64,000 nt of DNA from Reinekea thalattae (GTDB lineage: Bacteria > Pseudomonadota > Gammaproteobacteria > Pseudomonadales > Natronospirillaceae): assembly GCF_008041945.1 (NCBI RefSeq), contig NZ_VKAD01000001.1:372001-436000 (forward strand), in the 5' to 3' direction. A model generated the notes under the pieces. The model worked only from the letters and a program-made list of their open reading frames with translations, had not been told where the DNA came from and did not search any database. Shown here in pieces: positions 9,014-19,604 of this stretch (its first letter is position 1; each line of letters begins with the position of its first letter). The position numbers were made by a program, and so were the translations under genes.

Positions 9014-10849
9014 TTATTGTTTATCCTTTGCTTGCTTAACTAACAGCTCGAGGCTGTTGGCTTTTTCTTGCAATTTGGTTGCTGCTTTTTTTAGCGCATT
9101 AACCATTTCAGAGCCTTCTTCTTCAGCTGCTTTAATTCGCTCAAGCGCTTTTTGATAACGAGCGTTGGCCTTGTCGAAATCGGCTTGTAACTCTTCAACA
9201 GATTTGTCTGCCGCGGGAGCTTTTTGAGCCGCTTTTTTAGCGGCGGCTCGCGCCAGTGCGGCTTTAATTGGGTCGTCTTCAGCAGGTTTGTTTTCTGCGC
9301 CTGTTTCACCGGCTTCTTCTTGTGCCTTTTTCTTTGCGGCCAGTGCTTTGGCAGCGGCTTCGGCACGAGCTTTACGACGATTTTCTTTTTCTAACGCTTC
9401 ACGCTCTTGGCGTGCTTGGCGGTTTTCAAAGCGAATGCGAGCCTGTTCCGATTTTAAGTGGTCGAGCTGCTCTTGGCGCGTTTCGCCCTTGGCATAGCGG
9501 AAGTACTGCACCAATGGAATATGGCTTGGGCAGACATAAGAGCAGGCGCCACATTCAATGCAATCAGGAAGGCTGTGTAATGCCGCGTTCTCTAACTGAC
9601 GGTTTTTTGCCGCCCAAAGCATTTGTTGTGGCAGTAAATTCACAGGGCAGGCCTGCTCGCAAAGGCCGCAACGAATACAGGGATTATCGGCCATCGCTGG
9701 CGGTAATTCTTTTTTGCTCGGTAACAGCAGGCAGTTGGTGGTTTTCATCACTGGTGCAGCGCTGTCTGGTACGGCAAAGCCCATCATAGGGCCGCCCATA
9801 ATAATGCGATCGGCCAGTTTAAGGTCTGCTTCGACATAGCTTAATAATGATTCAATTGGCGTACCGATGCGGACTTCATAGTTACCGGGTTGGCCTGAGG
9901 CCATACCTGTTACTGTGGTAATACGACTGATCAATGGCTCATCATGAACCACAGTGCGGTAAATTTGCCGCAGCGTACCGACGTTTTGGCATAAAATGCC
10001 GACATCGCTTGGTAAGCCTGCACTCGGCACTTCAATACCAGTCGTCAGTTGGATCAGCTGTTTTTCACCACCAGAAGGGTATTTGGTTGGCACAACGGTC
10101 AGCGTTATTGCCATATTCAATTGTTGCGCAGCCTCTTTTAAGGCGGCAACGGCTTCTGGTTTGTTATTTTCAATACCGATAATGATTTTATTAGCACCGC
10201 TCAGTTGCTGGCTAATTTGTGCACCCAAAAGTATTTCGCTTGCGTAGAAGCGCATCAGTACATCGTCGGAGGTGATGTAAGGCTCACACTCGGCAGCATT
10301 AATCAGTAGGGTATCGATCTTTGCATGCTTGTTGCTGTATTTGATATCGGTTGGAAAGCCTGCACCACCGAGGCCTACCAAACCGCCAGAGTGAATACGC
10401 TGGAGTAATTCCGCGGCAGGTTTTTCTTGCCAATTTGGCCAAGGCTGTTGTGCTCGCCATTGGTCTTTTTGGTCTGGCGTAATGCATATGGCTTCGACTG
10501 CAAAACCAGACTCATGAGCAAAGGCGTGTTCTGCAATAGCAGAGATATGGCCGGAAGTTGGCGCATGGATATTAGCCGAAATACCCGCTTGAGCTTTGGC
10601 GATCAGTTGGCCTTTTAACACCTGCTCGCCAACAGAGACAATAGGAATAGCTTGCGCACCTATGTGCATAGACAGAGGTAGCCATAGCTCGCTAGGCAGA
10701 GGTGCGGTTTTAATGGGCTGCTGATTGGAGAGCGACTTCTTATCGTCTGGGTGAATACCGCCTGGTATTGACCAAGCTTTTCCCATAGTTATCATTTTAT
10801 CAGAAGCGATAACGTTGCCGGTGGCGATGTTGTCGGCGGATGAATTCAT
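9014..10849 (-). CDS. rnfC: Rnf complex NADH- and FeS-binding subunit RnfC
   Basis: RnfC is the peripheral subunit that binds NADH/FMN and carries two 4Fe-4S clusters. The glycine-rich [17 protein letters not shown] segment (about residues 150-170) is the nucleotide-binding part. Two ferredoxin motifs follow: [17 protein letters not shown] and [17 protein letters not shown]. After about residue 460 there is a long Ala/Lys/Glu-rich, predicted helical tail of roughly 150 residues, as in E. coli RsxC but shorter. The 611-residue protein is encoded between rnfB (4-bp overlap) and rnfD (2-bp gap). Confidence 0.96.
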   Translation of the reverse strand: MNSSADNIATGNVIASDKMITMGKAWSIPGGIHPDDKKSLSNQQPIKTAPLPSELWLPLSMHIGAQAIPIVSVGEQVLKGQLIAKAQAGISANIHAPTSGHISAIAEHAFAHESGFAVEAICITPDQKDQWRAQQPWPNWQEKPAAELLQRIHSGGLVGLGGAGFPTDIKYSNKHAKIDTLLINAAECEPYITSDDVLMRFYASEILLGAQISQQLSGANKIIIGIENNKPEAVAALKEAAQQLNMAITLTVVPTKYPSGGEKQLIQLTTGIEVPSAGLPSDVGILCQNVGTLRQIYRTVVHDEPLISRITTVTGMASGQPGNYEVRIGTPIESLLSYVEADLKLADRIIMGGPMMGFAVPDSAAPVMKTTNCLLLPSKKELPPAMADNPCIRCGLCEQACPVNLLPQQMLWAAKNRQLENAALHSLPDCIECGACSYVCPSHIPLVQYFRYAKGETRQEQLDHLKSEQARIRFENRQARQEREALEKENRRKARAEAAAKALAAKKKAQEEAGETGAENKPAEDDPIKAALARAAAKKAAQKAPAADKSVEELQADFDKANARYQKALERIKAAEEEGSEMVNALKKAATKLQEKANSLELLVKQAKDKQ

Positions 10850-11439
10850 GAGGCGTTCTCGTTGGCATGGGCGACCAAACCGCTTCTGTCGGTCGCGATT
10901 AAATCTAAAACATTAACTGGCTTATCGGCATGCCAAGTTCTTAATGTGGTCTCAATCGGTACCATGTCGATGCAATCAACCGGGCAGGGCTCAACACATA
11001 AATCGCAGCCGGTACATTCCGACTCAATGACGGTGTGCATCTGTTTAGCGGCACCTAAAATGGCATCGACAGGACAGGCTTGAATACATTTAGTACAGCC
11101 AATACATTCGGCTTCACGAATGACAGCGATCTTTGGTGTGCTGTCGGCACCTTCTTCAGCATCGAGCGGTAAAACTTCGACATCGAGCAAATCAGCCAAG
11201 GCCTGAATTGTGGCTTCACCGCCAGGAGGGCATTTATTGATGGCTTCACCGGCGGCAATACCTTCGGCGTATGGTCGGCAACCAGGATGGCCGCATTGGC
11301 CACATTGGGTTTGCGGCAATATATTGTCGATTTCATCAACAATCGGGTTACCTTCGGGTTTAAAGCGAACAGAAGCAAAGCCCAACAAAGCGCCTAATAT
11401 GGCCGCTAAAATCAGCAGAGTGACAACGGAGATAATCAT
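10846..11439 (-). CDS. rnfB: Rnf complex ferredoxin-like subunit RnfB
   Basis: RnfB has an N-terminal membrane helix (about residues 3-25), a four-cysteine segment ([15 protein letters not shown] with a later CPPGG) for one 4Fe-4S centre, and a two-cluster ferredoxin domain, [16 protein letters not shown] and [16 protein letters not shown]. It passes electrons between a soluble donor and the membrane subunits. Length (197) is normal for gammaproteobacterial RnfB. It starts 2 bp after the rnfA stop. Confidence 0.96.
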   Translation of the reverse strand: MIISVVTLLILAAILGALLGFASVRFKPEGNPIVDEIDNILPQTQCGQCGHPGCRPYAEGIAAGEAINKCPPGGEATIQALADLLDVEVLPLDAEEGADSTPKIAVIREAECIGCTKCIQACPVDAILGAAKQMHTVIESECTGCDLCVEPCPVDCIDMVPIETTLRTWHADKPVNVLDLIATDRSGLVAHANENAS

Positions 11440-11441
11440 AG

Positions 11442-12023
11442 TTAGCCTGCCACCAAGCCAGAAAAGCCCATAAAGGCAAGCGACATAATGCCGGCAGAAA
11501 TCAGGCCAATGGCTGCGCCTTGAAAGGGCTTCGGTACATCGGCTAGGTTAATGCGTTCACGCATTGCCGCAAACAGAACTAATACTAATGAAAAGCCTAA
11601 TGCTGCGCCAAAACCGTATAAGAAGCTTTCTAATAGCGAATTTTGGCGGCTAATGTTCAGTAGCGCGACACCCAATACTGCGCAGTTAGTGGTGATTAGT
11701 GGCAAAAAGATACCTAATACGCGATACAGTAACGGGCTGGTTTTACGCACCATCATTTCGGTAAATTGCACCATGAAGGCGATGACCAAAATAAAGCTGA
11801 TGGTTTTTAAATAAACTAAGCCTAGCGGCTCTAGTAAAAAGGTATAGACGACATAGCTGGCAACCGAAGAAAGTGTCAGTACAAAGGTTGTTGCCGCCGA
11901 CATGCCTACGGCGGTCTCCAGTTTATTCGACACTCCCATGAACGGGCAGAGGCCTAAAAACTGAACCAGCACGAAGTTGTTCACGAAAACCGTGCCAATC
12001 AGTAAAAGAATGTAGTCAGTCAT
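11442..12023 (-). CDS. rnfA: Rnf complex membrane subunit RnfA, first gene of the operon
   Basis: RnfA is the six-helix partner of RnfE. The 193-residue protein begins [20 protein letters not shown], with the conserved [10 protein letters not shown] and TTNCAVLG cysteine sites that face the RnfE ones. It heads the operon rnfABCDGE-nth, all on the - strand with overlaps or gaps of a few bases up to rnfE. The promoter should lie in the 306-bp space between this gene and metG, but no single -35/-10 pair stands out there. Confidence 0.96.
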   Translation of the reverse strand: MTDYILLLIGTVFVNNFVLVQFLGLCPFMGVSNKLETAVGMSAATTFVLTLSSVASYVVYTFLLEPLGLVYLKTISFILVIAFMVQFTEMMVRKTSPLLYRVLGIFLPLITTNCAVLGVALLNISRQNSLLESFLYGFGAALGFSLVLVLFAAMRERINLADVPKPFQGAAIGLISAGIMSLAFMGFSGLVAG

Positions 12024-12329
12024 TTATTATCGTCTATTTATTGGTTCGTCAGCTGGCAAGCTTTACTCGTAATCAGTTGCCTATTTTTAATACCGTAACG
12101 AATCGAGTTATAAAATTTGGGGCGTTAATATCAGTCGCGTTATTATCGTTATAACAGTTATATCAAACAAGCGGGATCTTCTGTTATTTTTATAGTTATT
12201 TGGAATAACTATGTAATCTTAGTGAGGCAGGTAAAAAGCAGAATAAGGATTGAGTTGTTTAGTAGAGACTCGCTTTCTAAGCGAGCAGCCACAGAGTAAC
12301 GACACTCTGTGGCTGTTTGATCGCCTAAA
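12024..12329. other. Intergenic region between rnfA and the metG stop
   Basis: 306 bp without a gene. It must hold the rnf promoter (- strand) and the end of the metG transcript. The part next to rnfA is AT-rich (runs such as GGCGTTAATATCAG and TATTATCGTTATAAC). The part next to metG holds two adjacent hairpins, described separately. I see no RNA gene or small reading frame with a convincing ribosome-binding site. Confidence 0.6.
12269..12315 (-). terminator. Two adjacent hairpins downstream of metG
   Basis: A 12-bp perfect stem (12286-12297 with 12304-12315, loop AACGAC) lies 14 bp past the metG stop. A second stem, CTCGCTT/AAGCGAG with a 3-nt loop (12269-12285), follows directly. No T run follows on the - strand, so this may be a processing or 3'-protection structure or a weak terminator rather than a classical rho-independent one. 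Placement between the metG end and the rnf promoter region fits transcript-end insulation. Confidence 0.5.
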
Positions 12330-14438
12330 TTAGCTAATTCGGGTTCCTGGAGGGATGTTCACATCGCCTTCCATAATCCACAAGTCTTTGCCTTCACCGG
12401 CGGCAAGTACCATGCCTTCCGACATGCCAAAACGCATTTTTCGTGGTGCTAGGTTGTAGACCAATACCAGATTTTTACCGATTAGGTCTTCAGGTTGATA
12501 ATGGCTTTTAATGCCTGAGAATACTTGGCGAGTCTCGCCATTGCCGACATCGAGCTGTAATTGCAGCAATTTATCGGCGCCTTCCACATGGTTTGCTTCA
12601 AGCACTTTGGCGATGCGCAAATCGACTTTAGCAAAGTCGTTAAAATCGATCGGGCCATCACCTTCACCTGCCGGTTTCGTATCTGACGATTTGGCTTTTT
12701 TATCTGCCTTTTTGTTTTGCTCGGCGGCAGGCGCCGCTTTGCCTTTAGCCGCTTCGCGTGCCACGTCTTGCTTGGTTTCTTCTATTAAGGCTTCAACCTG
12801 TGTCATCTCGATACGGGTCATCAGTGGCTTAAATTTATTAATCGCGTGGCCGGTCAGTGTTTGTTCTAGGTCGGTAAAGTTAAGGCTGTCGACGTTTAAG
12901 AACGTACGCGCTTTCTCCGTTAGGTTTGGTAATACCGGGCCAAGGTAAATCGCGAGTGCTCGGAACAGGTGAATACCCATAGAGCAAATATCCAGCACTT
13001 CTTGCTCTTTGCCTTCTTCTTTAGCCAGCGCCCAAGGTGCTTTCGCCTGAATATATTCGTTGGCCTTATCGACCAGCGCCATAATTTCACGAATCGCTTT
13101 GCTGTATTCACGAGCTTCATAAAGTTCGGCGATGTTTGCTTTGGCTGCAATAACCTCTGCTAACAATTCAGGTTCGGCAATGTTCTGTGAAAGCTCACCG
13201 CCAGCTTTTTTGACAAAACCTGCGCAACGGCTGGCAATGTTAACGAACTTGTTAACCAAGTCTGTATTCACACGCTGGACAAAGTCTTCTAGATTTAGGT
13301 CAATGTCTTCCGTGGTAGAGCCGAGCTTAGCAGCATAATAGTAGCGTAACGCTTCTGGGCTTAAGTGTTTTAAGAAGGTGCTGGCCATAATGAAGGTGCC
13401 GCGAGACTTAGACAGTTTTTCACCGTTAACGGTAATAAAGCCATGCGCGAAAACGCCGTTAGGGGTTTTAAACTCTGCGCTGGTCAGTACGGCAGGCCAA
13501 AATAAGGCATGGAAGTTAATGATGTCTTTGCCGATAAAATGGTACAGCTCGGCATCGGCGTCCTTTGCCCAAAAGTCGTCAAAGTCGAGGCCTTCGGTAC
13601 GGTTACACAAATCCTGAAAACTGGCCATGTAACCGATAGGCGCATCCAGCCAAACATAAAAATACTTGCCTGGGGCATTAGGGATTTCAAAGCCAAAGTA
13701 GGGCGCATCACGAGAAATATCCCAAGCTTGCAAGCCTGAGTCGAGCCATTCCGAAAGCTTGTTGGCAACACTGGTTTGCAAGGTGCCAGAGCGAGTCCAC
13801 TGTTGCAACATGTCTTGGAATTGTGGCAAATCAAAAAAGTAATGCTCAGATTCTTTTTCGACTGGTGTTGCTCCGGTATAGGCTGATTTCGGGTTGATCA
13901 GTTCGTTGGCTTCGTAAGTCGCCGAGCAAACTTCACAGGCATCGCCGTATTGGTCTTCGGCTTTACACTTAGGGCAGGTGCCTTTTACAAAGCGGTCGGC
14001 TAAGAAAATCTGTTTTTCAGGGTCGTACAGCTGGCGAATCGTTTTAACGGTGATGTGACCGTTTTCTTTTAAACGATTGTAGATCAACGAAGAAAGCTCA
14101 CGGTTCTCATTCGAATGAGTGCTGTAATAGTTGTCGTGACCAATTAGAAAGCCTTCAGAATCCGCTTTATGGTCGGCATTCATTTTGTCGATCCATTGCT
14201 CCGCTGTAACACCTTCTTTTTCGGCTCGCAGCATTACCGCGGTGCCGTGGGTGTCATCGGCACAGACATAAATACATTGGTGGCCCATACTTTTTTGGAA
14301 ACGCACCCAGATATCGGTTTGGATCTGTTCCATCATATGACCTAAATGAAGTGGGCCATTAGCGTATGGAAGGGCACTGGTAACGAGAATTTTTCGTTGA
14401 CCAGAGTTCTGTGGAGCAGCGTTTTGTAGGGCAGTCAT
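12330..14438 (-). CDS. metG: Methionyl-tRNA synthetase
   Basis: MetG charges tRNA-Met and initiator tRNA in the cytoplasm. The 702-residue protein has the class I motif HLGH near residue 35, a zinc knuckle near residue 154 ([17 protein letters not shown]) and KLSKS as the KMSKS loop. After a lysine/alanine-rich linker, a C-terminal Trbp111-like tRNA-binding domain starts at about residue 600 ([20 protein letters not shown]), which makes it the long dimeric form. The start is followed by an Ala/Gln-rich leader before the catalytic core, so a later start cannot be excluded. It is divergent from manC. Confidence 0.97.
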   Translation of the reverse strand: MTALQNAAPQNSGQRKILVTSALPYANGPLHLGHMMEQIQTDIWVRFQKSMGHQCIYVCADDTHGTAVMLRAEKEGVTAEQWIDKMNADHKADSEGFLIGHDNYYSTHSNENRELSSLIYNRLKENGHITVKTIRQLYDPEKQIFLADRFVKGTCPKCKAEDQYGDACEVCSATYEANELINPKSAYTGATPVEKESEHYFFDLPQFQDMLQQWTRSGTLQTSVANKLSEWLDSGLQAWDISRDAPYFGFEIPNAPGKYFYVWLDAPIGYMASFQDLCNRTEGLDFDDFWAKDADAELYHFIGKDIINFHALFWPAVLTSAEFKTPNGVFAHGFITVNGEKLSKSRGTFIMASTFLKHLSPEALRYYYAAKLGSTTEDIDLNLEDFVQRVNTDLVNKFVNIASRCAGFVKKAGGELSQNIAEPELLAEVIAAKANIAELYEAREYSKAIREIMALVDKANEYIQAKAPWALAKEEGKEQEVLDICSMGIHLFRALAIYLGPVLPNLTEKARTFLNVDSLNFTDLEQTLTGHAINKFKPLMTRIEMTQVEALIEETKQDVAREAAKGKAAPAAEQNKKADKKAKSSDTKPAGEGDGPIDFNDFAKVDLRIAKVLEANHVEGADKLLQLQLDVGNGETRQVFSGIKSHYQPEDLIGKNLVLVYNLAPRKMRFGMSEGMVLAAGEGKDLWIMEGDVNIPPGTRIS

Positions 14439-14684
14439 ATGCGCGACTTGTATCCTCTATCTAATTGTTCTGAAACTCAGGTGACATCCCTAAGCTCAGA
14501 GGTATCTTTAATGTAGCCAGCTATTCTAACCTGAAGCCGCTTGAGTCGTCATCCATTGTGCGATAAGCAGTTGGCTAATATTTGCGTTCTGTGCCGTAAG
14601 CAGTGACAATTGCCGCCATTTTAACGACGAGTATTTATTAAGATCGGTCGTTTACTTATTTTTAGACTCAAAAAGGAATCGAAC

Positions 14685-16085
14685 GTGGTTATACCTGTAT
14701 TATTAGCTGGCGGTGTGGGAAGTCGTTTATGGCCGTTATCGCGAGAGCTCTATCCTAAGCAATGCATTAACCTGTTTGACCCAACTAAAAGTTTAATTCA
14801 ACAAACCGCAGAGCGGGCGCAAACGGCCAAGCTTGCTGAGCCGATCGTGGTTTGTAACGATGAACATCGGTTTCTTATAGCACAGCAATTGGCGGAAGCT
14901 GATATCAAGGCCGACATTATCCTTGAGCCTAGCGGTAAAAATACCGCTCCAGCCATCGCATTGGCTGCTTTTAGAGCGCTGGCTCTTGACCCAGAAGCAG
15001 TTTTGGTTGTGTTGCCAGCCGATCATGTCATTAAAGATCAGGCGCAATTTAACGCAGCATTAAAGCAGGCAGTTAGTGAAGCGAAAAAAGGCAAACTAGT
15101 CACTTTTGGTGTTAAGCCTGCCTATGCCGAGACTGGTTACGGTTATATTCAAGCCGAGCAACAAGGCTGTGTTAGCGCGGTACGCGCCTTTAAAGAAAAG
15201 CCCGATGCTGCAACTGCCGAGCAATACCTAGCAGCGGGTAATTATTATTGGAATTCAGGTATGTTTGTCTTTAGTGCTCAAAGTTACCTGAGTGAGTTGC
15301 AAAGTCTGCAGGCCGACATTTTTAACGCTACCGAACAAGCCTATAAAGAACATAACATCGATCTGGACTTTATCCGTGTCGGTGCTGAAGCCTTTGCGCA
15401 ATCGCCAGCCGATTCTATCGATTACGCCATTATGGAAAAAACCGATAAGGCCGTGGTTGTACCTTACCATGGCGACTGGAACGATATTGGCGCATGGGCT
15501 GCGTTATACGACCTTAACGAAAAAGATGACAACGGCAACGTACTGTTTGGCGATGTACTCACCCATGAAGCCAGTGGTAACTACATCCGTAGTGAAAACC
15601 AGTTGATTGCAGCCGTCGGCGTTGAAAACCTCGCTGTAATTGCCACTAAAGATGCCGTCGCCATTGTGCCGCGTGAACGTGCGCAAGATGTTAAACATAT
15701 AGTGCAGCAGCTAAAAGACGCAGGTCGTACCGAGCATGAAATTCATACCAAAGTGCATCGCCCTTGGGGCTCTTACGAAACCATTAATCTAGGCAACCGT
15801 TACCATGTAAAAAATATTATGGTGAAACCTGGTGAAAAGCTTTCGGTACAAAAGCATCATCATCGTGCCGAACACTGGATTGTCGTTAGTGGTACAGCAA
15901 GCGTAACTATCGATGATAGCGTACAGATGGTGACAGAGAATCAGTCAGTCTACATTCCGCTCGGTGCCGTTCATGCATTAGAAAACCCTGGTAAAATCCC
16001 TTTAGAGCTTATCGAGGTACAAACCGGTGCTTATTTAGGTGAAGATGACATTATTCGCTTAACTGATCGCTATGGCCGTGTATAG
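14685..16085 (+). CDS. manC: Mannose-1-phosphate guanylyltransferase / mannose-6-phosphate isomerase ManC
   Basis: This bifunctional enzyme makes GDP-mannose, the precursor of GDP-fucose in this locus. The 466-residue protein begins with the nucleotidyltransferase signature GGVGSRLWPLSRELYPKQ and has FKEKPD in the middle. The last 110 residues form the type II phosphomannose-isomerase cupin (HRPWGSYETIN, KPGEKLSVQKHHHRAEHWIV). The start is GTG, preceded by AAAAGGA at a normal distance. It opens the polysaccharide locus and lies between metG and an Mrp ATPase gene. Confidence 0.96.
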   Translation: MVIPVLLAGGVGSRLWPLSRELYPKQCINLFDPTKSLIQQTAERAQTAKLAEPIVVCNDEHRFLIAQQLAEADIKADIILEPSGKNTAPAIALAAFRALALDPEAVLVVLPADHVIKDQAQFNAALKQAVSEAKKGKLVTFGVKPAYAETGYGYIQAEQQGCVSAVRAFKEKPDAATAEQYLAAGNYYWNSGMFVFSAQSYLSELQSLQADIFNATEQAYKEHNIDLDFIRVGAEAFAQSPADSIDYAIMEKTDKAVVVPYHGDWNDIGAWAALYDLNEKDDNGNVLFGDVLTHEASGNYIRSENQLIAAVGVENLAVIATKDAVAIVPRERAQDVKHIVQQLKDAGRTEHEIHTKVHRPWGSYETINLGNRYHVKNIMVKPGEKLSVQKHHHRAEHWIVVSGTASVTIDDSVQMVTENQSVYIPLGAVHALENPGKIPLELIEVQTGAYLGEDDIIRLTDRYGRV

Positions 16086-16225
16086 GCTTGTTAAACTTAA
16101 CCTCTTGGTAGGTAAAAGATTAAGCAAGCCTAAGTATGGCGTTAGGCTTTGAAACCGGAAAACCTTAAGGGCTAAGCATTTAAGTATTTGGTTAATGCAC
16201 ATTCAGGCAAAGTTAAGGAAAAGGC

Positions 16226-17026
16226 ATGACTATGGAAAACGTAAAAAAGATAATTGCCGTTGCTTCAGGTAAAGGCGGCGTCGGTAAATCTACCACGGCG
16301 GTGAACCTAGCCTTAGCATTGCAACAACAGGGCAAGCAAGTCGGCCTGCTCGATGCCGATATTTATGGCCCCAGTGTCGCGCTCATGATGGGTGTTGCTG
16401 AAGGCACTAAGCCAGAAGTGATTAACGAAAAGCAAATGCAGCCGATCATGGCGCATGGCATTCAAACCATGAGTATTGCTTATCTTATTACCGATAAAAC
16501 ACCGATGGTTTGGCGTGGTCCAATGGCCTCTGGCGCATTGCAGCAATTATTAACGCAAACCAACTGGCAAGGACTCGATTACTTAGTCGTCGATATGCCA
16601 CCTGGTACGGGTGATATCCAGTTAACGCTCGCGCAGCATGCGCAAATTAGCGGTGCTGTGATTGTCACGACACCGCAAGATGTTGCCTTGCTGGATGCTA
16701 AAAAAGGCATCGAAATGTTCCAAAAGGTTAACGTGCCTATTTTAGGCGTGGTTGAAAACATGGCGGTACACATCTGTTCGCAGTGCGGCCACGAAGAACA
16801 TATTTTTGGTGACGCTGGTGGTAAAGCATTAGCGCAACAATACGGTGTTGAGTTATTGGGTCAATTGCCACTCAGCTTACAGGTGCGAACGCAAATGGAT
16901 GCTGGGCAACCGCAAGCGCTACAAAATGAAGTGGGTATAGCAGAGGCTTACCAACAGATGGCGGTTAAGGTCATAGCTGGTTTGGACAGTGCAGAAGATG
17001 CCTTGCCAGAAATCACCCTCTCGTAA
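16226..17026 (+). CDS. mrp: Mrp/ApbC-family iron-sulfur carrier ATPase, short form
   Basis: A P-loop ATPase of the Mrp/NBP35 family that binds and hands on 4Fe-4S clusters. The deviant Walker A motif SGKGGVGKST (K21) is followed by DADIYGPS, DMPPGTGDI and a C-terminal CSQCG pair used for a bridging cluster. At 266 residues it lacks the N-terminal MIP18-like domain present in E. coli ApbC (about 370 residues). Members of this family often lie beside metG, and here manC sits between them. AAGGAAAAGGC precedes the ATG. A second in-frame ATG two codons later is an alternative start. Confidence 0.92.
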   Translation: MTMENVKKIIAVASGKGGVGKSTTAVNLALALQQQGKQVGLLDADIYGPSVALMMGVAEGTKPEVINEKQMQPIMAHGIQTMSIAYLITDKTPMVWRGPMASGALQQLLTQTNWQGLDYLVVDMPPGTGDIQLTLAQHAQISGAVIVTTPQDVALLDAKKGIEMFQKVNVPILGVVENMAVHICSQCGHEEHIFGDAGGKALAQQYGVELLGQLPLSLQVRTQMDAGQPQALQNEVGIAEAYQQMAVKVIAGLDSAEDALPEITLS

Positions 17027-17099
17027 CAGCGTGATGTTGCTTGGTATCAAAAAATATTTTTATTTAACTTATTTAATTAAGCATTTTAAGAGAGCATAG

Positions 17100-18107
17100 A
17101 TGACTGTTTTGGTGACCGGTGCAGCCGGATTTATTGGTAACGCACTGGCATTAGAGCTCGTTAAGTCAGGTCACGAGGTTATTGGTATTGATAACCTGAA
17201 TGATTATTACCAAGTGCAACTTAAGCATGATCGCCTTGAACGGTTAAACGATTACGACAACTTTAAGTTTATTCAGTTAGCAGTAGAAGACCGTGCAGCA
17301 ATGCAGCAGTTGGCAGAACAATACAGCTTTACGCTTATCTACCATATGGCAGCACAAGCCGGTGTGCGCTATTCGATAGAAAACCCAGCTGCTTATATCG
17401 ACTCTAACTTGGTTGGCTTCGGTAATATTTTAGAGCTTGCGCGCCAGCAAAAAGTAGAGCATTTAGTTTATGCCTCTTCCAGCTCTGTTTATGGCGCTAA
17501 CAAAGAGCAACCGTTTTCTGAACAGCATAATGTTGATCACCCAGTCTCACTTTATGCAGCAACGAAGAAGTCGAACGAGGTGATGGCGCATTCCTATAGT
17601 CATCTATACGGCATACCAACCACAGGGTTGCGCTTTTTTACCGTTTATGGCCCTTGGGGCAGGCCAGATATGGCGCCATTCTTATTTTTAGATGCCATCC
17701 TGAATGACCGGCCAATTAAAGTATTTAACCATGGTGATATGGAACGTGATTTCACCTATATCGACGATATTATTGAAGGTGTAATTAAAGCGGGCGAACA
17801 CCCACCTCAAAGCCTGTCTGCGGATTTAGATAGGGTTTCTGGTCCAGCCAAAAGCGATGCGCCTTATCAGCTGTTTAATATTGGTAATTCAAAACCGGTT
17901 CGGTTAATGGAGTTTATCGAAACCATTGAGCGTGAGTCCGGCAAGCAAGCAGAAAAAATCTACATGGATATGCAGCCTGGTGATGTACCTTCAACCTATG
18001 CCGATACCTCAATGTTAGAGCAGCGTGTAGGTTATAAACCGAGCACCGAGTTAAGCCAAGGTTTAAAAGAAACCGTCGCTTGGTACAAAAGTTATTACCG
18101 TAAATAG
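17100..18107 (+). CDS. NAD-dependent epimerase, probable UDP-glucuronate 4-epimerase
   Basis: An extended short-chain dehydrogenase of 335 residues with the Rossmann motif GAAGFIG (residues 7-13), the catalytic pair YAATK (YxxxK) with upstream SSSSVYG, and GLRFFTVYGPWGRPDMA. The segment IDNLNDYYQVQLKHDRL after the second strand is typical of UDP-glucuronate 4-epimerases (CapI/GalAE type), which make UDP-galacturonate. Its neighbour ugd supplies UDP-glucuronate, so the two steps are consecutive. Assignment as GlcA epimerase rather than a related UDP-sugar epimerase rests on overall similarity and context. Confidence 0.85.
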   Translation: MTVLVTGAAGFIGNALALELVKSGHEVIGIDNLNDYYQVQLKHDRLERLNDYDNFKFIQLAVEDRAAMQQLAEQYSFTLIYHMAAQAGVRYSIENPAAYIDSNLVGFGNILELARQQKVEHLVYASSSSVYGANKEQPFSEQHNVDHPVSLYAATKKSNEVMAHSYSHLYGIPTTGLRFFTVYGPWGRPDMAPFLFLDAILNDRPIKVFNHGDMERDFTYIDDIIEGVIKAGEHPPQSLSADLDRVSGPAKSDAPYQLFNIGNSKPVRLMEFIETIERESGKQAEKIYMDMQPGDVPSTYADTSMLEQRVGYKPSTELSQGLKETVAWYKSYYRK

Positions 18108-18140
18108 AATTTCAACAAGTATGACGTTTACATGACAGTT

Positions 18141-18173
18141 ATTGGCTGTAAAACAGCCAATATAGGCTGTTTT
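18141..18173 (+). promoter_or_regulatory. Two mutually exclusive hairpins between the epimerase gene and ugd
   Basis: Upstream stem: ATTGGCTGT (18141-18149) pairs with ACAGCCAAT (18153-18161), loop AAA. Downstream stem: AAAACAGCC (18150-18158) pairs with GGCTGTTTT (18165-18173), ending in T residues as a rho-independent terminator does. Bases 18153-18158 belong to both, so only one can form at a time. This is the geometry of an attenuator. It may instead be a simple terminator for the gene upstream with an accidental second pairing. No ligand-binding domain is recognised. Confidence 0.45.
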
Positions 18174-18307
18174 ATGTAAGCTAAAGGGCGTTTTTATGAC
18201 TTTACGCCTGTTCTTACTTTGCTTTTATGTATACTGGCTGAAAATTTAAAGTGCATAGATCGAGTGGTTTTATCTATGCATTGTTTGATCGATTCGTTGG
18301 AGTAAAA

Positions 18308-19477
18308 ATGACTAAAATTGCAGTGGCGGGTACTGGGTACGTTGGCCTTTCAAATGCTATGTTGTTAGCACAAAATCACCAAGTGATAGCAGTAGATATC
18401 GTGCCTGAAAAGGTCGAGATGCTAAACCAAAAAACTTCACCAATCGAAGATACTGAAATTTCAGATTTCTTAAAAAATAAGCCGCTTAACTTCACTGCAA
18501 CCCTTAATGCAGAACAGGCTTACAGCGATGCTGAATTTGTGATTATAGCAACACCAACTGATTACGACCCTGAAACTAACTACTTCAATACCAACAGTGT
18601 TGAAGCAGTAATCAAGCAGGTTTCAGCAATTAACCCTAATGCAGTGATGGTGATTAAATCGACTGTGCCGGTGGGTTATACGGCAGAGGCAAGCGAGCGG
18701 TTTAAAACCTCAAATTTAATGTTCTCGCCGGAGTTCTTGCGTGAAGGCAAAGCGCTATACGATAACCTTTATCCATCTCGTATTATTGTGGGTGAGCAAA
18801 GTGAGCGCGCTGAGCGTTTTGCAGCATTGCTTACCGAAGGTGCGATTAAAACCGATATCCCAACGTTGTTTGTCGACTCAACCGAGGCCGAAGCGGTTAA
18901 GCTATTTTCTAACACCTACCTTGCTATGCGCGTAGCTTACTTTAATGAGCTGGACTCCTACGCAGAAACACACGGCCTAAATGCCAAGCAAATTATTGAA
19001 GGTGTTGGTTTAGACCCACGTATTGGTAACCATTACAACAATCCTAGTTTTGGTTATGGTGGCTACTGCTTACCTAAAGATACCAAACAGCTATTGGCTA
19101 ATTTCCAAGACGTACCGAATAACATGGTGCGTGCCATTGTTGATGCTAACACTACCCGTAAAGATTTTATCGCTGACTCTATTATTAAACGTAATCCGAA
19201 AGTTGTGGGTATTTACCGTTTAGTGATGAAGTCTGGCTCTGATAATTTCCGTGCCTCAGCCATTCAAGGCGTAATGAAACGTATTAAAGCCAAAGGCATC
19301 GAAGTAGTGGTGTACGAGCCAGTATTAAATGAAAATGAGTTTTACCATTCTGAGGTAGTCAACGATTTAAGCGCCTTTAAACAGCGTGCCGATGTGATTG
19401 TTGCCAACCGCCCATCGGAAGAGCTCATCGATGTTGCCGAAAAAGTTTACACACGAGATTTGTTCGGTAGTGACTAA
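18308..19477 (+). CDS. ugd: UDP-glucose 6-dehydrogenase
   Basis: Ugd oxidises UDP-glucose to UDP-glucuronate with two NAD+. The 389-residue product starts [17 protein letters not shown], carries the active-site cysteine in [14 protein letters not shown] and the ATPTDYD loop, and matches the short E. coli type (388). The frame is open 19 codons further upstream to a GTG, but the ATG at 18308 has TTGGAGT just before it and begins right at the Rossmann fold, so that start is chosen. The product feeds the epimerase encoded upstream. Confidence 0.96.
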   Translation: MTKIAVAGTGYVGLSNAMLLAQNHQVIAVDIVPEKVEMLNQKTSPIEDTEISDFLKNKPLNFTATLNAEQAYSDAEFVIIATPTDYDPETNYFNTNSVEAVIKQVSAINPNAVMVIKSTVPVGYTAEASERFKTSNLMFSPEFLREGKALYDNLYPSRIIVGEQSERAERFAALLTEGAIKTDIPTLFVDSTEAEAVKLFSNTYLAMRVAYFNELDSYAETHGLNAKQIIEGVGLDPRIGNHYNNPSFGYGGYCLPKDTKQLLANFQDVPNNMVRAIVDANTTRKDFIADSIIKRNPKVVGIYRLVMKSGSDNFRASAIQGVMKRIKAKGIEVVVYEPVLNENEFYHSEVVNDLSAFKQRADVIVANRPSEELIDVAEKVYTRDLFGSD

Positions 19478-19604
19478 AGACTTTTAGCTTAAAGGTTAAA
19501 ATTATAGCTGTGCGTATTTTAGGTTTAAGCATCGAGTCATGACTCTATGTAATGTAACTAAAGTAACTAGTAAGTAAGAGTCATCAAGTTAAAGGGTAAC
19601 GAGT

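Noticed and set aside
9091-9789. Frames on both strands across the 3' part of rnfC
   Set aside because: They are shadows of the Ala/Lys-rich RnfC tail. The rnfC frame carries the iron-sulfur motifs and fits the operon spacing.
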